Shown here one piece after another: positions 50,893 to 61,115 of a stretch of DNA of 64,000 nt. The notes beneath the pieces are model-generated. The model worked only from the letters and a program-made list of their open reading frames with translations. It was not told the origin of the DNA and did not search any database. The stretch comes from Euphorbia lathyris (Eukaryota; Streptophyta; Magnoliopsida; Malpighiales; Euphorbiaceae), in the NCBI RefSeq assembly GCF_963576675.1, contig NC_088917.1:16644001-16708000 (forward strand), given 5' to 3'. Made by a program: the position numbers and the translations under genes. Position 1 is the first letter of the stretch; each line of letters starts with the position of its first letter.

Positions 50893-51110
50893 TTTTGTAA
50901 TTTACAAACGGCTTGAGGCCGAGCAGGATCAATAAAACGAGGAGGTTGAACCATATAAACATCCTCATGTAAATCGACATGCAAAAATGCATTCATGTTG
51001 AAATACAAACTAGTTAATTGCAAAAGTCAGAGCAAATACAAGATGTAAAGTAGTGGGTTTGACCACTGGATTGAATGTATTGTTGAATGAGTTTGACCGT
51101 ATAAATTTGG
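50893..51110 (-). pseudogene. Copia reverse transcriptase fragment
   Basis: Read on the minus strand: NTFNPVVKPTTLHLVFAL, a stop and a frame change, then NAFLHVDLHEDVYMVQPP and FIDPARPQAVCKLQK. This is the fingers/palm part of a Copia RT (the usual 'NAFLHGDLxExVYMxQPPGF' block). The Gly of HGDL is Val here. It begins exactly where homology to copy 1 ends, so the duplication breakpoint lies at its edge. Confidence 0.8.
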
Positions 51111-51393
51111 TTTTCTCTTTCTTAATACGTAGCAATTTCTACTTCCTCTTTAAAATTTCTTTTTATTTGACAACAAAACTGATCAAAATTCTAGAGTGTA
51201 TGTTGAATTGGTATTAAGCAATACGAGCTCGTGTCTTATTTGAGTGAGCTGTTTTATCCTGAAAGCGGCCTGATTATACGACTTCTTACACTATCAGAAG
51301 GTAGTTCCACAAACGTATGAAAGAGAGCGATCTCGTCACTAACTCATCCCAAATTTGTATTTTTTTTTGTTTGTGCAACACCAAGTGCATTTC

Positions 51394-51740
51394 CACTACA
51401 AAAAAATGGCTTTTAATAATGGGAGAAATAGTTATTAAAAATCCAAATACCTTAATAAAAACTTTTAATAAGTGGAAAAACAACTTATGGTCCTCTTATT
51501 AAACCTTGCTAATTGTTTTTCTTAATAACTTGCAATAATGAGAAATCTACCATTATTAAAAAGTATTTATAATAATTAAATATTCACTTATTAAAACTAA
51601 TTATAATAACAAAAAAAAACCCTTATTAAACCATATTCAAACTAATAAAAAAATTCAGTTATTAAAACCTATTTATAATTGATAAAAATTCCTCTTAATA
51701 AAAATAATTACAATGACAAAAAAATCTCATTATTAAAATA
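51394..51740 (+). mobile_element. CACTA-like end with subterminal repeats
   Basis: CACTACAAAAAAATGGC is followed by ~340 bp dense in TTATTAAAA/TTTAATAA motifs in both orientations, as in CACTA subterminal regions. No opposite end is seen, so it is probably truncated at the fold-back element next to it. Confidence 0.45.
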
Positions 51741-51748
51741 TTGACATT

Positions 51749-52102
51749 ACATCCATTTGAGTTCCTAAACTAAAGCTTCAAAGTCAATTAGGATCTCAAA
51801 CTATCAAAATCATCAATTAGATCCTTAAACTAAGTAAAAATCAACAATTTAGTCCCTAACATATCTTAAAATCGCAATCTCGGACTATTTGATAGAGACT
51901 GTAATAATCTTTGTATTGGTTCAAAATGAGTTTGGGGAAGAATATCTGAACCTGCTTAACCGAATTATTATCCATGAGTCCTCAATTGAATATTTTTTGT
52001 TTAGAATTTAGACTCGATTAATGATTTTTACCTTGTTCATGGATCTGATTGATGATTTTGATAGTTTAGACTCCTAATTGAGTTTGAGGATCTAAATGGA
52101 TG
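51749..52102. mobile_element. Fold-back/MITE-like inverted repeat element
   Basis: The left arm ACATCCATTTGAGTTCCTAA and the right arm (reverse complement ACATCCATTTAGATCCTCAA) are inverted copies. Similarity extends ~100 bp inward (TCAATTAGGA..., ATCAAAATCATCAAT). It is 354 bp with no coding capacity. The target duplication is unclear. Confidence 0.65.
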
Positions 52103-52234
52103 TTATACCTAAAATATTTATAATAACTAATTTTTTTGTTATATAATAATGAAAAAAATACTCAAGTTAAATCACTATTTTCTTACAATTAAATCATCAC
52201 AACATAAATTAACCACAAAAAAACAACCATATAA

Positions 52235-52672
52235 GAGCATGTCTAATGGGTGTTACAAGTGTGTTACTTGTAACACCCAACTGTTAGAGAATAAGTGTTT
52301 TTGTTGTTCTAATTTTAAGTAAGTTACCTGCAGTAGTAACAAAGAAATTGTGGGACCATTTGAAAAAACTTGAGATGCAGTAGGTGGTTTGTAATTCACG
52401 CAGGAGCTGATGCATTGCAAATGGTGTACACGCGCGTAACTCAGCTCCCAATGTGAATTAAAAAGTGGCAGACAACTCTGTGCCACTTACTTTGTTTTTT
52501 TAACATATATTTTTTTATTAATTATAAATTTTGTTCAATTTTTTAATGGATAAGTGGGCCCTACAATTTTGGAAGTAACAAGCATTATACTGGAGTGTTT
52601 TCTGTGAGAGTTTATTTTGCATACCTGGCACCTCAATGTAACAAACAAATGTTACAACCAGTATACATGCTC
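52235..52672. mobile_element. Tourist-like MITE (438 bp)
   Basis: The ends GAGCATGTCTAATGGGTGTT and, in reverse complement, GAGCATGTATACTGGTTGTA are flanked by TAA on both sides (52232-52234, 52673-52675). GAGCAT-type ends and a 3-bp TAA duplication are typical of PIF/Harbinger MITEs. Short frames inside are not genes. Confidence 0.75.
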
Positions 52673-52675
52673 TAA

Positions 52676-55245
52676 TAAAGATTGAAAACAAACCATACAA
52701 TATTACATTATATATATACTTTTAATATGTTCTAAAAGTTGTTTGTAGAGTTAGTTTTATCAAGAGATAGAAACAAATTTCCTATTTACTTAACAAAATA
52801 TATCCAAAAAGCTGTTTGGATTCTAATCTATATACTGAACCCAAAAGATAGAGACAAATTTCCTATTCACCTTAAACTAGCATCAGCATGCCATTTACTC
52901 CATAACACTGACCCTATGAATCCATTAAAAAAAAATGAACGAAGCTAGTACCATGAGGCCCAAAGCTGCCTTAACTTCTCACTGCAAACCAGAACATATA
53001 CCACCATAAGTTTCTCTTTCTCTGTCTCTCTACTGAAACAAAACCACATATCCTTACATTCACAGTCAGAGCATCAACAGAAAAAGTGAGAACTAATACA
53101 TACCCTTAATTCGATTTTGTTAATAGTATTTGACTCTTCTTCAATTCACTGATAATTTCACTTCTCTGCAATAGAAAATAACGAGTCAAACACTAATTGA
53201 AGTAAAATTTGGGCAAAAACCCAAACATTGACACTGTTTCAAAAAGTACCTGGACAAAACCCAAAGAGTGTGAGAAGGAGGCAGATCACAGCAAGGGATT
53301 GAGCAGAATGAAGTGCAAAGCATGGGATTGGAAATGACAGAATGGAGGAGGCATATTTTTCACGTGTAACACTTTGAACGGTTTTGGGCCTTTTGACCCA
53401 TGCATTTGCTGAATTGGTTATAATTTCCATAAGTAACAGCCAAGCTATTCTGGTGAGGCTTGTAACAGCCAAGCTATTACTATTTACCACTTGGTATGCC
53501 TTAGTTTTCCACCAAGCTTTGATCAATCAACAAGTTTTATTATGTAAATTAAATAAGCCTAATCTATAATCTTCATCCTATGTAGCTCCCATTTTTACTT
53601 AGTTGTTCATGTTCAACTCCCACTTTCGGAATGAGGATTTTCAATTCCTACAAGTTTAGCTCGTGAATCTTGAGAGTTTCACAGCTCCTTGAAGTTTTGC
53701 TTGAGAATATTTTTGATAGTTTGTAATTAAAAACTATGGCCGCAAATCCAATCCGTATCAAAAAATACTTTGGTTATTTTTCGCATCCATTTTTATGTAT
53801 TTTTTTACTGTTTATTTGACTCAGTGACGTGGTCATCTTATTAGGTTTGTTAGGAATAGGTGATGTATGGCAAAGGCGCATAGGTACATTCTTTAGTAGG
53901 TACATTCTTTAGATTAGCTTGATGCCTTTCAGCTTGTTTAAGATAGAATAGCACTTGACATATCTATCTTTAGTATTTAGGTATTTTTCTCTAATAGGCA
54001 CTTGTATGTCCAATTTCATTGCCAGTTATATATGTTCTATATTCTCAATTTTTTCCATTAAAATAATTTTTGAATCTTATGAAGCTTTATAGTACATGTA
54101 TAGTTTCAGGCCACGGACAAATGAGACAGCTCAGATATATATAATTTCTTATTAATAATTCTTGAATTCTGTTTTTGTCTTCCTCATGCCCTCTTTTAAA
54201 CCGATTTGCAATTCCTGTCTTAACTCAGGCCTTGTTATGAAACTTGAAAAATCTAAATTGTCATGCATGTGTTGTTTATGCTTGCAAAACCCAAAATGAT
54301 GAAATTGTTGACCTTATTGATATGTTATAATACGCGCAAACTAATTATTTATATATTTTTTAGTTTCTTCTTATTTGTGTATTATTGATTCATGAATATG
54401 TTTAATGAAATTTGATGTGAATTTTAATATTTTAATCATTAATAATTATGCATTTATGTTTTAGTTATTGTTTTACTACAAAGGAACACTCTTGGATCCA
54501 AATTTAATGTTCTGTTTTCGTGCAAAATATTAATTTCAAAATAATAACATTATTCAGTTTACGGAAGGATTGGAAATATTTTTGAAGCTCAGTTGGCTAC
54601 ATTTTATGGGCTACCAAGTAGTCTGTACATTACCACAATTCGCTATATCGCAACGTTTGGAACTAAATTGTAAAAATAGCCATTAATCAGTTACCATCCA
54701 GCGAGTTACTTAGTGAATAAATTCAACCATTAACAAAGGCAATTCAGTTTACTACCTTTAGGGACATAATTTCGACAGAATTCCGATCCCCAACCTCTAT
54801 GATTTTCTTGTACTGTAATCAAAAGCATACCGAATTTTTTTTTATAATAATCAAATGGGGATAAACATTTATTAGGTGTTATAAAACTAAACTACTTTTA
54901 GGAATGAAAATAATAAGAGAAAATTGAATCAGTTGAGGAACGAAGGAATCAAAAAGTTGGTTAAACTTAAATAGTGCCTCAACTTATTAAACTTAACTAA
55001 TTAACTCTTAAGTTATTATATTGTCATAATTGATATCTAAAACTAATTACAAACTGAATTAATAGTCTTTTAAACTTAATCACAATCCTATAATCCAATA
55101 CTAATAATGACCAAAAACTAGGCTGATCATTTCAACCAATTTCATATGAAAAGAAGAAAGGGAAAAAAACAAATGAATCATGAGTTAAATATAATTGAAC
55201 AACATAGTCTTTTTTGTTGACTTTTATCTTGGATCGTTGATTTAG
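52676..55245. other. AT-rich intergenic region, no gene seen
   Basis: Short frames on both strands (52739-52948, 53239-53526, 53384-53569) resemble no family known to me and overlap each other. AACAGCCAAGCTATT occurs twice near 53436 and 53465. The part at about 55000-55245 may be decayed LTR sequence of the Copia fragment that follows. Confidence 0.5.
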
Positions 55246-55390
55246 TTTACATCCCCCCCGTAAGCTGAGAATTATGCACGTCTAAAATTCCAAGTCGATG
55301 AAGAAAGGAATGAAAAGCAGGGCGATGGAGAGGTTTGGTAAAACAATCCGCCAATTGATCAGCAGACGGTACAGGCAAGAGGTGAATCTA
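55246..55390 (-). pseudogene. Copia RNase H C-terminal end and polypurine tract
   Basis: On the minus strand: IHLLPVPSADQLADCFTKPL, then HRPAFHSFLHRLGILDVHNS, a typical Copia pol C-terminus (LADxFTKxL...LGxLDxH). It is followed by the purine run ACGGGGGGGATG and TGTAAAC, a plausible LTR start. It abuts the last exon of the polygalacturonase remnant within a few bases. Confidence 0.75.
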
Positions 55391-56008
55391 TTTTAAAAGA
55401 CAAGGTACAACAGGTATAGTCGAGGTAGATTTTCCATTAACATGGTTACAAAAGGCATGAATCTGCTTTCCCGGGTTGGATGAGCTTATGTTAATATGAT
55501 CCATCATTATATTACCACAACCTATTTTATCACAATCTAATGTAATTGCTTGCTTGCTTGCTGATGTTCCTTTAACTCCACTATATATTATTCCATTCAC
55601 TTTTACTGCTACACCCTGCATTAAATAAAAAAGAAATATTTATATGTATATTAATAAATTAAATCAATTTTAACATAGTTTTATTATACCTTTTCTGCAC
55701 ATTTGTGTCCGTTGCAGTAATGTTGATCTATTATGATAGGGTTTTTAGAGTTATGAAGTATGATATCCCTGAATGAAATCTGATTAGCATGCCCTGATCC
55801 TCCCTAGATGGACCAAATAACTAAATAAAATATTATGTTAAATTTAAGTTATTAATTATTTATTGTGAATTATTGATTATGAATTATTGTTATACTTACC
55901 GGCCATGTTTTTATTCTTACACCATTTTGAGTATTAAGGAATGTACAATTACAAACATGAACCTGGTCCACGATGTCCTTCACTCCGCTATCTCCTAAGC
56001 TCCCTACA
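55388..56008 (-). pseudogene. Polygalacturonase (GH28), 5'-truncated
   Basis: Three exons are readable on the minus strand with GT...AG introns. Exon 56008-55910 has VGSLGDSGVKDIVDQ and NGVRIKTWP. Exon 55806-55691 has GGSGHANQISFRDII and NPIIIDQHYC. Exon 55615-55388 has GTSASKQAITLDCDK and ends VVPCLLK-stop. This is the C-terminal third of a plant polygalacturonase, a wall pectin hydrolase. The substrate-binding RIK motif is present, but no exon with the catalytic NTD, DD and GHG motifs is found in the next ~1 kb. The remaining exons are open and splice sites intact, so loss may be recent. An upstream part beyond a very long intron cannot be excluded, but a CACTA-like end and a LINE lie there. 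Confidence 0.85.
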
Positions 56009-56814
56009 CTATATATTCGTAAGCAGCAAATCATTTTTATTATTCTCATTTTCCTTTGTATTTTGTTTTGTGAATCATATCAAATTGTTGCCTAGGCTTA
56101 CAGATTTGTTCTGGTTTTGTTCTCATTTTCCTTGTGTTCTAGATTATCAATTTCCTATCTTATCGTTTTCCTTGTAAGAGGCATGAGCTCATAAATGAGG
56201 AAAAGTTGTTTTTTGTTTCATGGCACTAACCAATTAGTTTCACAATATTTCTGTACCTTAATTGGCTATTGAGTTTTGCTTCATATGCATAGTCCTTTAC
56301 TCTTTCACTCAACATGATGGTTCAGGTCCACTTTCAAAACTCAATTTTATTTTTCCATGATGGTTTTTGAACAAATTGGGGACCGTTTTGCCGATTTTAA
56401 GAGAATGAGGAGCTAATTGATTTTGGTTTTATAGTTTGAGGGTTGAAATGGGCTTTATGCCATTTTCAAAACTCAATTTTATTTTTCCATCACTTATTTA
56501 CTTTTCAAAGCTCAAGTCCACTTTTCCTCCACAATTTCAATACCAAACTTTGTCTTTTATGTTTGTTGCACTCTTCTAGTTATGAACATTTTTTATTTTT
56601 TGTCCTTTGAACATTAAAAATCCCCTGATTGTAAGTCAAACCGCACTCTTTTACTTTTCCATTGAGCTTTACATTTTCTACAAAAACTTTACCGTAATCA
56701 GTTGCTTCTTCAGTTCACATAAAATTTACGAAACACATTTTATGATTTTGATCTAAAAGTCGCTAGCATGCTCGTGAATTTCCTTTGTGTGCTAGAAATG
56801 CATAAATATTTTTT
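56009..56814. other. Non-coding stretch upstream of the polygalacturonase remnant
   Basis: No gene is seen. TTCAAAACTCAATTTTATTT occurs twice (about 56333 and 56465), flanking a stretch of 'GAGGAGCTAATTGATTTTGG' type common in plant intergenic repeats. Confidence 0.5.
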
Positions 56815-57056
56815 TAGCAGGCTCGGTGGGAACCACGACAAGGCACCTAAACGTTTTTAAAGACAAATCCTTAATGCATCCAAAATGAAAAAATGCACCT
56901 ATAGTCCGGGGCAAGTAGTTGACATCATTGACCAACTCGAAAGAGGTAAGCAAAGTTCACATTCAAAGGCACCTCTAGAAGATGCTCCCCAATGAGCATC
57001 ATTTAACCGCCGCTAAAGTGCAAAAATTCCATAAGTAAAAATCAGTTTTTTTAGTG
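56815..57056 (-). mobile_element. CACTA-like right end
   Basis: Read on the minus strand it starts CACTAAAAAAACTGATTTTT and has a subterminal GCGGCGGT motif and GAGCATC repeats, as in plant CACTA elements. The inner boundary is uncertain. No partner end is identified; the TIR differs from those at 21450 and 51394. Confidence 0.45.
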
Positions 57057-57083
57057 ATAATATTTACGATCAACTAAAAAGTA

Positions 57084-58227
57084 ATGATGTTTTTGCTTCC
57101 AAAGTCAGTAATTCGTAGCATTGATAATAAATGTAGGAATTTTCTTTGGAAAGGAAAAAGTGATAATCATGTTGGGGCTTTATTGGCGTGGGCTGATGTA
57201 TGTTCTCCGAAAAATTGTGGGGGCATGGGAATTAGTGATTTGAATGTTTGGAATTACTCAGCAGTTGGGAAGCTCATTTGGGAGTTGTTGTCTCAAAAAA
57301 GTTCTCTTTGGGCAGTCTGGATTCATGCTAATAAATTGAAGAAACTTAGTTTTTGGGGAATTGTTAGGCCATTTGATTCAAGTTGGAGTTGGACAGGTAT
57401 GCACAAAATAAAGCATATGTTTAAGCCTTTATTTTCTTATAAATTGGGGGATGGGAAGAGTTGTAATTTTTGGGATGATCCTTGGATTAATGATAAGAGC
57501 TTAAGGGAGCTTTTTCCTAGATTGGATATTTCTGATACTGATGTTGCTAGAGATATGAAAGTTGTTGATCTTGTTGGGAGGTAAGGGTGGCGTCTACCAG
57601 ACCCAAGTGATGAACTCACTAAGCAAGCTTGGCATGTGGTGAAACAAATACAAATTTATAATAAGGGACAGTTTAATGTGGTTACTGCATATAAGGCTTT
57701 AATGCCAACTCAAGTTATTGTGGGTTGGTGGAAGGTTGTTTGGGGACATCAATTTATCCCAAGACACATTTTCATCTTATGGCTTGCGTTAAAAAATCGG
57801 TTGAGTATTAAAAGTCGGATTGCTGCCTATTAAAAGTCGGATTGCTGCCTGGGCAAACTTGACAAATCAATTGTGTTGTTTATGTGGTCAGGAGGAGGAG
57901 ACAGTGCCCCATCTATTTTTTTATCGTTCCGTTAGTGGGGGTGTCTGGATTGAGATTAGTGGTAAGTGTGATGTACCAAATAATCTACAATGGAGAAGGC
58001 ATATAAGTTGGTTGTCAACGAATGCTGCTGGAAAATCTCTTAAATCTTTTATTAGAAGAGTTGCTTTTGCAGCAACTGTGTATTGGGTGTGGTTGACTAG
58101 GAATAAAATTGTTTTTGATAATGATCTTTTTTGTAAGGATCAAATTGTTAGGCAAGTGTCTTTAAATGTAAAAATGAGATTATGTAAATCTGAATCTTCC
58201 AGCTTGCTGTGGAACAATTGGACCTAG
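57084..58227 (+). pseudogene. LINE (non-LTR retroelement) 3' part with RT zinc-binding domain
   Basis: The first segment (57084-57584) has FLLPKSVIRSIDNKCRNFLW and later KLGDGKSCNFWDDPWI, both typical of the end of plant LINE reverse transcriptases. After an in-frame TAA the frame continues with GWRLPDPSDELTKQAW and the zf-RVT part: WWKVVWGHQFIPRHIFILWL, then CCLCGQEEETVPHLFF. The expected Cys after HLFF is Arg (FFYRSV). A 22-bp tandem duplication, ATTAAAAGTCGGATTGCTGC plus CT, at about 57807-57850 shifts the frame between the two halves. The RT catalytic core lies upstream and is missing. Confidence 0.85.
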
Positions 58228-59135
58228 ATGTATGTGTTTTCCTTTGATCATTGTATAAGTTTTTTGACCGCTTAAGGAATCAAATCATAATATAATAGAC
58301 AGCATATGCATAACAACAATATAACAAGAATGAAACAATGAGCATGCTTGAAAAGAAAGCACTTCACAATTTAATTACTAATTTTAATCTGATAGGAAAT
58401 GCAATATAGTTTAGACAAAATCTCATAATGGAATAGGAGATATTGAAAATTCTGTTTGTTAATTGTATATGATAAACAGTAATTCCCAATGGAATGCAGC
58501 AATAATACCATCTTTTGATGATAAACATTCCTGCAGCAATAATACCATCTTTTGATGAATCATGGTAAAACTCATGAACTGGTAATATCATGGTAAAACT
58601 CAAACCCTTTGGAACTAGAAAAGCAACTTGCAGTCATCATTAGTACAAATGACTCACCAAAACTTCAACAAGCTCCACAAATTTCTTGCACAGGACATGC
58701 AACCGATCCATTCTGAAATTTATAAGGAATGTATGCTTTGAAATGGTATTTTCAACTTCTTTAATGATGGTAGCATTGCAAATGTAAATTCCTGTAACTT
58801 GGTCACAGAAAGTGTGATTCATTCTTGCATTTTAACAGTAAATCTCAACTCAATTTACTGCATTTTTTAGGGAAAGTTGAAACAACAACAACAACAACGA
58901 AACAATGAGCATTTGAAAAGAAAACAATTCATTGAATTACTAATTTTAATCAGATGGGAAATCCAATATTATAGTTTAGACATTAAGCAAGATCTCAAAA
59001 TGGAGGACAATACATCCTTCTGAACTACACAAGAATCTGAAGTAAAGTACTAAAACCAAACATGTGATTACCTTGCTTACAAGCAAAAGGGTGGCCATTG
59101 AATCAATATGCTCCAACTAATAAGAAGTCTTTTTT
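58228..59135. repeat. Duplicated 3' flank of the F-box gene, no gene seen
   Basis: A ~100-bp segment (GAAACAATGAGCAT...TTAATTACTAATTTTAATC...) at 58331-58430 recurs at 58899-58998 with substitutions. Local copies GCAGCAATAATACCATCTTT (58497, 58533) and ATCATGGTAAAACTCA (58558, 58588) are also present. The minus frame 58640-58822 resembles nothing known to me. It may be the 3' end of a lost neighbour gene. Confidence 0.55.
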
Positions 59136-60416
59136 CTAGTGACATAATTGTCCTATTTCTGAACATAAACCATATGCTAGAGCACATTTGGACCGCCTCA
59201 ACTCCTCCTCATCCTCCACAAGGGGTGTAACATCAACATCAACATCAACATCAACAACAGGAGCATCAAAATTGTTTTGTTTATCAAGTAGAACAAGGCT
59301 AGGCACATATTTATACACACGACTAAATATGCATGCACTATGCTCTTCCACATTCATCAAATTCTTAATCTCTTCGTTGTTAATGTTGCGTGAAATGATG
59401 CATTCACTTTCTCGAACTGGTCCAGCTCCTGATATTGGATTCAATAGAATCAACACTTCATCCTTATTTCTGAACCCCAACACTGGTGAATAGTAGAATT
59501 CCAATTTTAGCGTTGCTAACTTGATCCATGATTCCACTAAACCATACTCTTTCATCACCCATACATGAGCTGCATACTCAGCCGGTTCAATAGCCGCAAT
59601 TGATGAATCCCCAAATTCCATGATTCTCCTTGCATTTATTAAACCTGGCTGATGAGGCTGGAAATATGCCAAACATTCCGGTAATGAAATCTGATGAAAA
59701 GTCTCAGTCTTGACATCAAACACCATAATGAAATCACAATGGAAGTTCCATTGGCCTAGGTGATGAACGGCAAGCCAATGAAACCGGCCATTCACAAAAA
59801 CTGCTGACTGGGTGCGATAAGAGGAGGAGGAGGAGTTGAGGAGAGGAGGAGTGATAAGCCTCCTCCAAGAATTGGAATTAAGCGAGTAGATAAAACACCT
59901 GCTCCCCACAATAAACAAGATTTTGTAATCCTGCGTGCTTTCATCGAACCCTAAGCCCATAACAGTGGAAAGGGTGTAAATTGTGGTGGTGAAAGGTGGA
60001 TGAGGAACGGACAGAAAACGTCCAATTGAAGGGTTAAAGAGGATGAAGTCAAGAACGGGATTAACACCAGAGAGACAGATTAAACCGTTGACAGATCCGA
60101 CCATATGTTGCCAGATACAACCATCAGGAAGAAGACGGAGTAACATGGGGCGTAAGTAGTCTTGTTCGTTATTGTCAAAAAGCAATGCGCAACTTCCAGA
60201 AGTTTTATCATAATAGTCCCGTTGATGCAGAAATAATTGGGTATTTTGGGTTTTGAGATTGAGATTGAGATTGCGAAGGTAGTTTGAAATAAAAATTGGA
60301 GTTGTGATGAGAGAAAACCATGATTTACAGACGCACCTGCACTGGATAATAGACTTCACCGGCAGCCTGGACAATATCTTCTCCGTCAACACTTCATCTG
60401 GTAAACAATCCCACAT
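59136..60416 (-). CDS. F-box protein with F-box-associated (FBA-type) domain
   Basis: A single-exon gene of 426 codons, the usual length of the plant family. Residues ~1-47 are an F-box (CLPDEVLTEKILSRLPVKSI, CRCVCKSW), which would bind SKP1/ASK in an SCF ubiquitin ligase in nucleus or cytosol. Residues ~100-330 look like the F-box interaction domain: VGSVNGLICL, FNPSIGRFLSVP, GLGFDESTQDYKILF, VFVNGRFHWLAVH. This part would recognise an unknown target. A poly-Ser stretch sits near residue 193 and a VDVDVDVDV run near 388, encoded by an ATC/AAC-rich microsatellite, before an acidic EDEEE patch. The start is the first ATG, four codons before the F-box, with a TATA box ~70 bp upstream. The frame has no defect. 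Family members are many and evolve fast, so no orthologue is named. Confidence 0.92.
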   Translation of the reverse strand: MWDCLPDEVLTEKILSRLPVKSIIQCRCVCKSWFSLITTPIFISNYLRNLNLNLKTQNTQLFLHQRDYYDKTSGSCALLFDNNEQDYLRPMLLRLLPDGCIWQHMVGSVNGLICLSGVNPVLDFILFNPSIGRFLSVPHPPFTTTIYTLSTVMGLGFDESTQDYKILFIVGSRCFIYSLNSNSWRRLITPPLLNSSSSSYRTQSAVFVNGRFHWLAVHHLGQWNFHCDFIMVFDVKTETFHQISLPECLAYFQPHQPGLINARRIMEFGDSSIAAIEPAEYAAHVWVMKEYGLVESWIKLATLKLEFYYSPVLGFRNKDEVLILLNPISGAGPVRESECIISRNINNEEIKNLMNVEEHSACIFSRVYKYVPSLVLLDKQNNFDAPVVDVDVDVDVTPLVEDEEELRRSKCALAYGLCSEIGQLCH

Positions 60417-60484
60417 CCTCTCCTCAACTCAATTCTGCCGCCGAAGTTAATCAGAAACAGATGGAAAAACGTATGTATGTAGAG

Positions 60485-60492
60485 TATTTATA
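60485..60492 (-). promoter_or_regulatory. TATA box of the F-box gene
   Basis: TATAAATA on the minus strand, 69-76 bp upstream of the ATG at 60416. This puts a start site near 60455 and a short 5' leader. Confidence 0.6.
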
Positions 60493-60499
60493 CCAGCAA

Positions 60500-61107
60500 C
60501 GGAGGGTTTAGTATTTGATAGGTATATAGGGATAGGCAGGTGGGTTTAGATGGACTTGATGACCACGTAACCATGTAATTTTATTAATTTATAGAGATAT
60601 TAATTTATTTAGTATAAATTTAGTGAACTCGTCTAAGACGGGACCAGAAGAAATTATTATTTTAAAAAAATTAATTTATCGAATATTAATTTATGAAGGT
60701 TTTATTTTTAGTTAAGAGGATAAGAAGATAGGATAAAATAAGGATGTTCAAAAACCGAGCCGGCCCGAAATAACCAACTGAACCGACTAAAATTTCTAAC
60801 TTGGTTCGGTTTTTCGGTTTATTAGGTTTGGTTTCAGTCTTGGATATTGAAAATTTTCAATCACTTCGATCAGTTCGATATTTGAATTTTATAAACTGAG
60901 TAAACTGAATGGACCGAAGTAATTTCATGAGTTATTATTATTTATTAATTGTCTTATCTCATTATTGATTAGGTTTCAAAGTCTTTCATTTTTTTTATCT
61001 AATTTAATGAAAAACGATTCAACTTCTGTAAGAACAGAAGTTATCAAATTCTTTAAGATTTCTGAATCATCAAACCTTCAGTTCATCGAACCAATTGGGG
61101 ATTACAA
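60500..61107. other. Upstream intergenic region, no gene seen
   Basis: AT-rich, with a GGTTCGGTTTTTCGGTT-type stretch at 60770-60930 common in plant intergenic DNA. The 60-aa plus-strand frame at 60965 runs into the hAT element and is not supported. Confidence 0.5.
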
Positions 61108-61115
61108 ATCAGTAG

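Noticed and set aside
53239..53526. 95-aa minus-strand frame
   Set aside because: No family resemblance, overlapped by an equally plausible plus-strand frame, no promoter or splice context.
59188..59493. 101-aa plus-strand frame
   Set aside because: Shadow of the F-box gene's 3' part; its Ser/Thr repeats come from the Val-Asp microsatellite.
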